Below, piece by piece: positions 15,609 to 21,792 of a DNA stretch of 21,792 bases. A program made the translations under genes and the position numbers. The stretch comes from Krumholzibacterium sp965370495. Its GTDB lineage: Bacteria > Krumholzibacteriota > Krumholzibacteriia > Krumholzibacteriales > Krumholzibacteriaceae. The stretch spans positions 1-21,792 of the forward strand of contig CBDUUV010000037.1 in the NCBI GenBank assembly GCA_965370495.1. Reading direction: 5' to 3'. The notes beneath the pieces are model-generated. The model had not been told where the DNA came from, made no database searches, and was given only the letters and a program-made list of their open reading frames with translations. Positions within the stretch are counted from its first letter, which is position 1. Each line of letters starts with the position of its first letter.

Positions 15609-16604
15609 CTAGACTATGGTGACTGCGTTTTCTTCGATAACGATATTCCTTTTAATCGATAAAGCGGCAAGTCCTCCAATCCAGATAGCCCCGGTTGTAT
15701 TTTCAGAATCGCTTTTTTCCACGAGAATCCTGGCCAGGTTACCCTTCTCATTCCCCTGTTCCATGATCATGGATCCAGAAGAAGTGATGCCGTGTCGGAT
15801 CAGGTATGTGCCAAGGGCTGCTGAGGATGTACCGCTGGCCGGGTCTTCCCACATTCCCAGAGAGGGGATGAAATCCCTTGAATAGGTGATACAGTCTTCG
15901 CAGAACGTATCAAGAGAGAAAAGGTGATTCGATTGGATGCCGAACTGTTTGTTCAGCTGGTTCAGTCTGATAAGATCAGGGCTGATATTAAAGAGCGTTT
16001 CTTTGCTGGTAATCGGGAGAAGCAGAGTCTCGATACCGGTAGAAACGATCTCAAGAGGAAGCCCCGTATTCAATATTTCCCTTTTGTCTATCCCGAGAAT
16101 ATCGACTATTTTATCGACAGGGATATCTGATGGCCGATGGCGGCGGATCTCCTGATGAATCAAGATCTTTTCGAGTATACCTGTATTACCACCCGTAATC
16201 GTGATGCCGGCAAGAGGCTCATTTCTGTCGGCAGCATTATCCAAAGATTCGTTTTTTCTGAAGTGAATATTGACAGGAACAACCCCGATATTAGTCTCCA
16301 CAAACACCTTTGTAATACCCTCATCGAGGAGTATCCGGCCTTCGGTGATCAGCATATAACATGAGGCGATAAGAGCATGGCCGCTCATGTCGATTTCTTC
16401 ACTGTTCGTGAAAAACCGGAACCTGAATGATGAATCTCTTGATTCAGGCGTTTTTATGAAAGTAGTCTCTGAGAGATATATCTCGCTGGCGATCAACTGC
16501 ATAATATCATCAGAAAGCTCATCCGCCTCTGTGACAACCATGGCCGGATTGCCGCCGAACGGTTCTTTAGCGAAAGCGTCGACCTGATATGCAGTAATGT
16601 TCAT
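15609..16604 (-). CDS. PhzF-family isomerase/epimerase
   Basis: A 331-residue member of the PhzF/DAP-epimerase-fold family. The N-terminal motif YQVDAFAKEPFGGNPAMV, the catalytic Glu46 in LSETTFI, the substrate-loop segment NSEEIDMSGHALIAS, and the C-terminal half-site MWEDPASGTSSAALG are all present. Length is normal for the family (about 260-340). PhzF itself isomerises a phenazine precursor, but most family members act on unknown small substrates and no phenazine genes are nearby. It is divergent from the Old Yellow Enzyme gene across a 218-base region with inverted repeats. The start at 16604 has GGAAACG a few bases upstream. Confidence 0.9.
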   Translation of the reverse strand: MNITAYQVDAFAKEPFGGNPAMVVTEADELSDDIMQLIASEIYLSETTFIKTPESRDSSFRFRFFTNSEEIDMSGHALIASCYMLITEGRILLDEGITKVFVETNIGVVPVNIHFRKNESLDNAADRNEPLAGITITGGNTGILEKILIHQEIRRHRPSDIPVDKIVDILGIDKREILNTGLPLEIVSTGIETLLLPITSKETLFNISPDLIRLNQLNKQFGIQSNHLFSLDTFCEDCITYSRDFIPSLGMWEDPASGTSSAALGTYLIRHGITSSGSMIMEQGNEKGNLARILVEKSDSENTTGAIWIGGLAALSIKRNIVIEENAVTIV

Positions 16605-16635
16605 TTTATCGTTTCCTTATCGAATATATCGAATA

Positions 16636-16652
16636 TGTTGCAATTAACAACA
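16636..16652. promoter_or_regulatory. Inverted repeat upstream of the PhzF gene
   Basis: TGTTG (16636-16640) and CAACA (16648-16652) form a 5-base inverted repeat with a 7-base spacer, 32 bases before the phzF-type ATG. A tandem TCGAATATA/TCGAATATG lies next to it (16620-16637). This could be an operator; there is no other evidence. Confidence 0.25.
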
Positions 16653-16740
16653 TCAGAATAACATATCTGGTTAAAAATCACAGCAGCCGCAAATTCTATT
16701 CCAATATAGTGTTATTTGTGTATGATATTAAAGTACCGTA

Positions 16741-16774
16741 TTGATTCTACACCATTTTTCAGGTGTAAAATCAA
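16741..16774. promoter_or_regulatory. Long near-perfect palindrome upstream of the Old Yellow Enzyme gene
   Basis: TTGATTCTACACC (16741-16753) and GGTGTAAAATCAA (16762-16774) are reverse complements with one mismatch, separated by 8 bases. A possible -10 box TATGAT lies just upstream (16721-16726), so the palindrome would sit at the start of the transcript. Size and position fit an operator for a dimeric repressor, or a 5' leader hairpin. Confidence 0.5.
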
Positions 16775-16822
16775 ATCATATCCGGTCTGCAGGAACCGTT
16801 GCCGCTAAAAACGGGAGTCATT

Positions 16823-18025
16823 ATGCCGCGTAATGGATACAAGGTCTTCTCCACAGGTACGATTGCCGGGATGATCATCAAGAACCGCCTTATTCGTTCC
16901 GCCACCTACGAAGGCGGAATGACCGTGGACGGCAGGGTGACACGAAATATACTCGACCTGTACCGGAACCTGGCCAGGGGAGGCGCCGGCCTGATCATAA
17001 CCGGCCATATGGCCGTGATGCCCGGTGGAAAGGGAAACGAAAGACAGCTCTGCGTCTTTGACGACAGTTATACAACTGAAATCGCAAGGATAGCCGAAGT
17101 GGTCCATAGATATGGCAGCGACTGCAGAATCGTCGCCCAGATCAGCCATGTCGGCAGGCAGGTACTTCATGACGCGAAATCCGCCGCATGCGTCGGCCCT
17201 TCCGACGTGCCTTCGCCTGTCCTCAAAAAAAGAGCCAGCGTCCTTTCCGAACGCGACATCAGGATTATTATCGCTCGATATATCGACGCGGCCGCGCGGG
17301 TAAGAGAAGCCGGGTATGACGCGGTGGAGATCCATTGCGCTCACGGGTACCTGCTCAGTTCGTTTCTCTCCCCGTATACAAACCGGCGCAGCGACCGGTA
17401 TGGGGGCTCTACCGGAAAACGGCTGACCATACTCAAGGAAATTATCTTCGGAATAAGAGAAAGAATCGGAGAGTTTCCCGTCATCGTCAAATTGAACTGC
17501 GACGACCACGTCGAGGGAGGGATCAGCATCAACAGTTTCCCCGAAATAGCCTCGATGGTCGAGGCCCTCGGCGCCGACGCTATTGAGGTAAGCGGAGGTA
17601 TGTGGGACTGCCTCGCGAGGACTGAAGAGGAACTCGGATTCTTCCCCCTTCCGATCCCCGAAGCACGCACAAGAATCGGCAGCCCCGACAGGCAATCCTA
17701 TTACGTTAAATACGCCCGGCGGCTCGACCTCGGGATTCCGGTAATCGTAGACGGGGGGCACAGGAATATCGATAGCATGGAAGAGATCATCGGAAAGGAA
17801 AACATAGCTTTTTTCGCGCTTTGCAGGCCTCTTATAAGCGAACCCGACTTGCCCCGGCGCTGGCTCGAAGGTACAGGCAGCGAAAAAGCGAACTGTGTAT
17901 CCTGTAATTCCTGCCTGCTGGAAATAAAGAAAGGTGCCGTCCGATGTGTGCTCAAGCAGAACAGGCTCAAGCACAAGGTGGTTATGAATCTCGTTCCCCG
18001 GGTTTGGAAAACGATATTCAAATAG
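16823..18025 (+). CDS. Old Yellow Enzyme-family NAD(P)H:flavin oxidoreductase
   Basis: A 400-residue FMN-dependent ene-reductase-type TIM barrel. Visible family motifs are NRLIRSATYEGG, GLIITGHMAV, AQISHVGRQ, the substrate-binding HCAHGYLLSSFLSPYTNRRS followed by DRYGG, and PVIVKLN. The C-terminus carries a Cys cluster C-x2-C-x2-C-x10-C (NCVSCNSCL ... VRC), related to the 4Fe-4S site of 2,4-dienoyl-CoA reductase (C-x2-C-x3-C-x11-C) but one residue shorter in two gaps. The FAD/NAD domain of that enzyme is missing, so this is the stand-alone barrel form. ATG 16823 is preceded by GGGAG; a TTG at 16799 is unlikely. The gene converges on the SDR gene with only 12 bases between stops. Substrate unknown. 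Confidence 0.9.
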   Translation: MPRNGYKVFSTGTIAGMIIKNRLIRSATYEGGMTVDGRVTRNILDLYRNLARGGAGLIITGHMAVMPGGKGNERQLCVFDDSYTTEIARIAEVVHRYGSDCRIVAQISHVGRQVLHDAKSAACVGPSDVPSPVLKKRASVLSERDIRIIIARYIDAAARVREAGYDAVEIHCAHGYLLSSFLSPYTNRRSDRYGGSTGKRLTILKEIIFGIRERIGEFPVIVKLNCDDHVEGGISINSFPEIASMVEALGADAIEVSGGMWDCLARTEEELGFFPLPIPEARTRIGSPDRQSYYVKYARRLDLGIPVIVDGGHRNIDSMEEIIGKENIAFFALCRPLISEPDLPRRWLEGTGSEKANCVSCNSCLLEIKKGAVRCVLKQNRLKHKVVMNLVPRVWKTIFK

Positions 18026-18037
18026 CAGAGCCTTCGA

Positions 18038-19057
18038 TCACCCTTCTCTTCTCCACGCCTCGTCATGCTCGATCATCCGCAGACCGGCTTTTTCCATCAG
18101 CTCTTCGAGCTTCTTTGTGGAAAAATCGAGATTGCTCGACACATGGTAAAGACCATACAGGGTCGGATCGAACAGAGGCGTATCAAGGTCGAAGATGCCG
18201 CCGAGTACCGAACTGGCCGCACCGACCATCCATCCGGCGGCAAATGGGATGGTGATCCTTCGAATTTTCTTTTCCGGCATATTATTTTCGATCAGCTTCA
18301 TGTAAAATTCGTCTATCGATGTCTTCTCCCTGTCCGCGACGTTGTATGCCTCTCCGCAGGCCTCGTCGAGCGATGCAGCGGCAAAGACCGCGAGAGCGAC
18401 ATTCTTGATATGGGCGAGGTGCCAGGTGTTTCTGCCCCGGTGCCTGCCGAAATGCACGATGAAGGGGGATGACCGAAGAAACGAGACGATCCTCGGAGTA
18501 AGTGTGGTGTCTCCCGGTCCCCATACGGCGGCGGGCCTCAGTATCACGTACCTTTCAGGCGGAAGCTGCGAGCGGATCATTTTCTCTGAGAGTATCTTGT
18601 ACTTCGGATATGGATTCCTCCTGTTGTCATCCATCGGAGTATCTTCATCCGCGCCGGAAAAATCCCTTATGCCGTACACATCCGTTGTCGACAATTGCAC
18701 CAGCCGACCCGCACTGTTATTTTTAATGCAGGCCACGAGATTGCGGACGCCCCCGTAATTGGCCTTTCTGAACGAAGTATCCCTGCCGAGGTCGGACGCA
18801 CGCCCGGCGCAGTTGACAACAACTGTCAGCGGCGCATGCGCGCGCGCCATACCCTGCCCTACCGCGGAACGCAGGCTCTCCAGATCGCTGATGTCAGCCC
18901 GGACGATCCGTATCCGGTTATCCGCGGCAAGAGCATCGATCCTGCTACTGGTCTTATTATGGATGAGCGCGGTGACCTGCCAGCCGCGTGTAACAAACTC
19001 CTCTACACAGGCCGATCCTATAAAACCGGCGGAGCCCGTTATGAGGACATGTTTCAT
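18038..19057 (-). CDS. Extended SDR (NAD-dependent epimerase/3-beta-HSD-like), possible ketosphinganine/ceramide reductase
   Basis: A 339-residue extended short-chain dehydrogenase. The N-terminal dinucleotide motif is GSAGFIG (8-14), and the active-site segment holds STTDVYG and Y-x3-K (YPKYK). The substrate region is LRPAAVWGPGD, as in the NAD-dependent epimerase/3-beta-hydroxysteroid family. Its ATG overlaps the stop of the alpha-oxoamine synthase gene (ATGA), so the two are coupled. Such pairing recalls bacterial ceramide synthesis, in which serine palmitoyltransferase works with CerR, annotated as an NAD-dependent epimerase. It does not resemble the SDR-type threonine dehydrogenase that accompanies 2-amino-3-ketobutyrate CoA ligase. 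The lipid role is inference from context. Confidence 0.8.
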   Translation of the reverse strand: MKHVLITGSAGFIGSACVEEFVTRGWQVTALIHNKTSSRIDALAADNRIRIVRADISDLESLRSAVGQGMARAHAPLTVVVNCAGRASDLGRDTSFRKANYGGVRNLVACIKNNSAGRLVQLSTTDVYGIRDFSGADEDTPMDDNRRNPYPKYKILSEKMIRSQLPPERYVILRPAAVWGPGDTTLTPRIVSFLRSSPFIVHFGRHRGRNTWHLAHIKNVALAVFAAASLDEACGEAYNVADREKTSIDEFYMKLIENNMPEKKIRRITIPFAAGWMVGAASSVLGGIFDLDTPLFDPTLYGLYHVSSNLDFSTKKLEELMEKAGLRMIEHDEAWRREG

Positions 19058-20328
19058 ATTATTTCGTGCTTCCTGCCGAATCGTTCCAGGGCGCCGAGGA
19101 CTTGATCCAGATCGTCCTTCGAATGCCCGGACATGATACTCATCCTCAATCTGGGCTTGTTCTTTGGAACGGCGGGAAACGATACGAAATTGATGAATAT
19201 CCCCTCGGCGAAAAGATCGCGGAGCAGGGCTTTCAGCTTCGCTTCGTCGGGGACTATAACGGGGATGATGGCCGAATCGGTATTGCCCGTATCGAACCCG
19301 AGGGATTTAAGATTGTCACGCATATAGATGATGTTCTCCCAGAGTCTCCTGTGCGGCTCTTCGTCGTTTTCGAGTATGTCGAAAACCTCTATAAGGCCCG
19401 CCACTACAGGCGCGGGAAGGGATGTTGAAAAGAAATATGACCGCGCGTAGAAACGCAGGTAGTCGATCAGCTCCTGCGAACCGGCCGCGTATCCTCCTAT
19501 GCTGCCAGGAGCCTTCGAGAGCGTTCCCATAGTTATATCCACTTTTCCTTCGACTCCCTTGAGGGCCGCGGTTCCCCTTCCACCAGGCCCTACTACTCCG
19601 GTCGCGTGAGCCTCGTCGATCATAACGTAGGATCCATAACGCTGAGCTATCTCGACTATTTCGTCGAGTTTCGCGACGTCCCCTTCCATAGAAAAGACAC
19701 CGTCGGTAACGATGAGCGTGTCTTCTCCCGCGCCGGAGTTCCTCATAACTTTGTTCAGGTGTTTCATATTGTTATGGAGATAATAATGGGCCTGCGCTCC
19801 CGAGAGGCTGCAGCCGTCGTAGATCGAGGCGTGGCTGAACATGTCCGAGACGACTTTACTCTCTTTCCTCAGTACCCCGCTCAACGTACCGACATTGGCA
19901 GCGTAACCGGTCGGATAGAGGATCGCCGCCTCGCACCTGTAAAACGCGGCGATCCTGCGCTCGAGCTCAACGTGCAGATTGGTCGTGCCGGCAAACAGCG
20001 ATACAGCACCTGTGCCGTAGCCGTATTTCTTCGCTGCGGCCACGGAGGCTTCGACGACCCTGGGATGGCAGGATAGCCCCAGATACGAATTCGATCCCAT
20101 CATTACGAATTCCCGCACCTCACCGGTAACAGGGCTTTCGGCCATCACCCTCGGACCTGGTGAAGAGTACATCTGCAAGCCGAAGAACCTGTTGCCATCT
20201 CCGTATTCCTTCTGCAGGGGAGCCTGGAAGGCCCTGATCTTCGAGAAGATGTCGGGCTGCCCGTTGTCGAAGCATCTTTCCCATTTGGCGGCGGTACTTT
20301 TCATTGCTTCTGTAGACGTTTTCATCAT
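19054..20328 (-). CDS. Alpha-oxoamine synthase (serine palmitoyltransferase / KBL / AONS family)
   Basis: A 424-residue PLP-dependent class II aminotransferase-fold enzyme that condenses an amino acid with an acyl thioester. Visible residues are the PLP-stacking His166 (DMFSHAS), Asp238 in IDEAHATG, and the Schiff-base Lys272 in TMGTLSKAPGSIGG. The glycine-rich GYGTGAVSLFAGTTNLH segment is also typical. The family includes KBL, BioF, ALA synthase and serine palmitoyltransferase, and sequence alone does not decide. Neighbours (lipid kinase, SDR, no threonine dehydrogenase, no bio genes) favour a sphingoid-base-type lipid synthase. ATG 20328 has AGAGG five bases upstream and lies 13 bases after the preceding stop; a second ATG follows directly. 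Confidence 0.85.
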   Translation of the reverse strand: MMKTSTEAMKSTAAKWERCFDNGQPDIFSKIRAFQAPLQKEYGDGNRFFGLQMYSSPGPRVMAESPVTGEVREFVMMGSNSYLGLSCHPRVVEASVAAAKKYGYGTGAVSLFAGTTNLHVELERRIAAFYRCEAAILYPTGYAANVGTLSGVLRKESKVVSDMFSHASIYDGCSLSGAQAHYYLHNNMKHLNKVMRNSGAGEDTLIVTDGVFSMEGDVAKLDEIVEIAQRYGSYVMIDEAHATGVVGPGGRGTAALKGVEGKVDITMGTLSKAPGSIGGYAAGSQELIDYLRFYARSYFFSTSLPAPVVAGLIEVFDILENDEEPHRRLWENIIYMRDNLKSLGFDTGNTDSAIIPVIVPDEAKLKALLRDLFAEGIFINFVSFPAVPKNKPRLRMSIMSGHSKDDLDQVLGALERFGRKHEII

Positions 20329-20341
20329 TCTGCCTCTTTTC

Positions 20342-21319
20342 TCATCCAAACATCCTGGTGGACATCGATATCAGCTTTTTCCTGTAATTATCCAGGTCCA
20401 CGCAAGCCCTCGGGTCGGGAAGCGTCTCGTGCGGCAAGGTTCTTCCATCCGCTGTCCGGTACACGATTCCAGCCGCGCCGCGTCTTTCGAACCGGCCGAT
20501 CCTTCTGAACATGTCTGAAGATCCTATTTTTCCGGCGTGTTCCTCTCCGACAAACGCCACCAGTTCATACTCGCCGGCCGAACTCATCAGGAAAGCTTCG
20601 GGCCGTATATCCATCTTTCCTGCCATCTCCAGAACACCGTCCGCGCAGGGAACCACGGAAATGTCTATCTCGAATCTGTAAGAATCATTCAGTCTTGCGA
20701 CGGTCTCCAGCGCGGAAAAAATCCCGTCGCTCGTATCTATCAGAGCGACATCGATACCGGCGAGGCGGCGCGATTCCTCCAGGCGGCTTTCAAAAAACGG
20801 GTTCCTGTCTCCCGAGAGAAACGCAAGCGTTCCATCGCCAAAGGAGCCTGTCACCATGACGGCTCCCGACTCTGGCCTTATCAGTCTCGAGGCTCTCGCA
20901 TCCGGATCGGCGAGGATTCCGGCGGCGAAACCGGTTACCCTGTACTCTTTATCACACCCCACATCACCACCGATATATGAAGCTCCACTCTCCCGGAGAA
21001 CGTCCGATATTCCAAGCGAGAACGCGGATACCCAGTCAGTATCGGCTTCATGCGGAACGATCAGCGATGTCATCATCAGCATCGGCTCGGCCAGTACGGC
21101 GAGCAGGTCGCTGAACGTCGCTATCGCGACGTTCCGGCCGAGAAGCTTTGGATCGCTGGCGTACAACCCGTCCTCGCGTGAAAACTCGTCGATCGTGAAT
21201 GCCATCGCCCCTTCGCCGATCTTCACTATCTCTGCATCTGACGTAAAGACTTCGTTGAGCTGAAAACCAGGCCTGCCCAGATGCTTCCTTACGGCTTCTA
21301 TGATCTCTTTTTCCTTCAT
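20342..21319 (-). CDS. ThiL-like AIR-synthase-family protein, probably not a thiamine-phosphate kinase
   Basis: A 325-residue protein of the AIR synthase (PurM/ThiL/HypE/SelD) fold. The order of ThiL landmarks is retained: FSDLLAVLAEPML (ThiL: SDLAAMGA.P), SYIGGDVGC (ThiL: GGDT), VMVTGSFGDG and ALIDTSDGIFSALE (ThiL: DiSDGL). The N-terminal GIGDDAAV segment, whose Asp pair binds metal and nucleotide in ThiL, reads KIGEGAMAF here, so classical TMP kinase activity is doubtful. It is not SelD, since the GG(C/U)GCK loop is absent. The start at 21319 is chosen because its ATG overlaps the lipid-kinase stop (TGATG), with AGGGGAG upstream; a longer frame from 21376 would overlap the kinase by 58 bases. 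Its place between lipid genes suggests a phosphotransfer or ATP-dependent step in the same pathway. Confidence 0.65.
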   Translation of the reverse strand: MKEKEIIEAVRKHLGRPGFQLNEVFTSDAEIVKIGEGAMAFTIDEFSREDGLYASDPKLLGRNVAIATFSDLLAVLAEPMLMMTSLIVPHEADTDWVSAFSLGISDVLRESGASYIGGDVGCDKEYRVTGFAAGILADPDARASRLIRPESGAVMVTGSFGDGTLAFLSGDRNPFFESRLEESRRLAGIDVALIDTSDGIFSALETVARLNDSYRFEIDISVVPCADGVLEMAGKMDIRPEAFLMSSAGEYELVAFVGEEHAGKIGSSDMFRRIGRFERRGAAGIVYRTADGRTLPHETLPDPRACVDLDNYRKKLISMSTRMFG

Positions 21320-21792
21320 CACTGTACTCCCCTGAGTCTGATGGCTCTCGGACATATCTTGATCCTTGCGGGGCACCAGCCTGCCGCGTCGCCGTCGAAT
21401 TCAGTCTGAACGCGGCATCCTTCCGGTTCGATCTCCACCTGGTGGGCCTTCCCCACGAGAAACCGTCTGTCGCGTGAAATATCTCCCGTATAAACCCTGG
21501 GAAGATTAAACAGAAAAGATGCCTTCCCTATACCACTGATTATGAAATAATAGAGGAACCCGTCGTCCCTCGCGATATCGATATCGAGCTTCAGTCCGCT
21601 GGCGATATACGGGTTCTTGCCAACCGTGATGTTGAGGACATTGGTAAATATCTTTTTCTCCCCGTCGATCGTTATGGTGTAATCATTTCCCCTTGATGAG
21701 ACAAGCGTCGTGAATGTCGCGAGCAGAGTGCCCGCAAAGTCGCCGATACTTCCGCGGTAACGATTCGACCTTTCCGCCACACCGGCACCGAG
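21319..21792 (-). CDS. Diacylglycerol/sphingosine-kinase-family lipid kinase (C-terminal part)
   Basis: An open minus-strand frame entering from the right edge, about 157 residues in the window. The visible part begins LGAGVAERSNRYRGSIGDF and matches the C-terminal beta-sandwich of the YegS/DagK/LCB5 lipid kinase family: TVGKNPYIASGLKLDIDIARD, DDGFLYYFIISG, VEIEPEGCRVQTEFDGDAAG with ICPRAIRLR near the end. The ATP-binding N-terminal domain with GGDGT is outside the window. A GTG at 21780 is only an internal codon, not the start. The family phosphorylates diacylglycerol, sphingoid bases or ceramide. It is the first visible gene of the operon and is coupled to the ThiL-like gene by a one-base stop/start overlap. 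Confidence 0.8.
   Translation of the reverse strand, partial: LGAGVAERSNRYRGSIGDFAGTLLATFTTLVSSRGNDYTITIDGEKKIFTNVLNITVGKNPYIASGLKLDIDIARDDGFLYYFIISGIGKASFLFNLPRVYTGDISRDRRFLVGKAHQVEIEPEGCRVQTEFDGDAAGWCPARIKICPRAIRLRGVQ

Noticed and set aside
16805..17974. 389-codon minus-strand frame opposite the Old Yellow Enzyme gene
   Set aside because: It is a shadow of a gene with clear family motifs on the plus strand; its translation shows no domain.
20342..21319. Reading the AIR-synthase-fold gene as selD, which would fit the selenoproteins
   Set aside because: It lacks the N-terminal GG(C/U)GCK loop and its motif order is that of ThiL.

Overview
The window looks like a piece of chromosome from an uncultured, envelope-complex bacterium of the FCB type. 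Krumholzibacteriota, Eisenbacteria or Latescibacterota-like lineages are my best guess; this is inference from gene style, not a search. The clues are secreted proteins ending in a FlgD-Ig-like sorting tail (YPNPFNP ... SGVYFYR ... KLVLLK), an LVIVD-repeat secreted protein, a golvesin-type C-terminal domain on a large membrane protein, and moderately high GC with strong Shine-Dalgarno sites. UGA is used as a normal stop at several genes, so the genetic code is standard apart from the recoding proposed below.

Layout. 1-355 (-): 5' part of a secreted LVIVD-repeat protein, preceded by a decayed C-terminal tail of another secreted protein (477-548). 706-4969 (-): an operon read in the order TPR-CHAT protease, ECF sigma factor, zinc-type membrane anti-sigma factor. 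5056-5097: terminator. 5251-6920 (-): hipB-hipA toxin-antitoxin pair with repeats in its promoter region. 7199-7924 (+): exported peroxiredoxin whose peroxidatic residue is encoded by an in-frame UGA (selenocysteine), followed by a strong terminator. 8231-9598 (+): AT-richer flavin disulfide-reductase-family gene. 9757-13059 (+): membrane protein joining ABC-2-like helices, an inactive M1-like domain and a golvesin-like domain. 13289-15463 (+): secreted beta-helix-like protein with a FlgD-type tail, also interrupted by an in-frame UGA followed by a hairpin at SECIS distance. 15609-16604 (-): PhzF-family isomerase. 16823-18025 (+): Old Yellow Enzyme-type oxidoreductase, divergent from phzF across a region with a long palindrome. 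18038-21792 (-): a tightly coupled operon of lipid kinase (partial), ThiL-like protein, alpha-oxoamine synthase and SDR reductase, which I read as a possible sphingoid-base or ceramide-type lipid pathway.

Most interesting points: (1) a selenocysteine peroxiredoxin that standard gene callers split in two; (2) a candidate second, apparently undescribed selenoprotein with a SECIS-like hairpin at nearly the same distance; (3) a membrane-anchored periplasmic TPR-CHAT protease co-transcribed with a sigma/anti-sigma pair, which suggests proteolytic control of a sigma factor; (4) the four-gene lipid operon with a ThiL-like protein lacking the family's metal-binding Asp pair.
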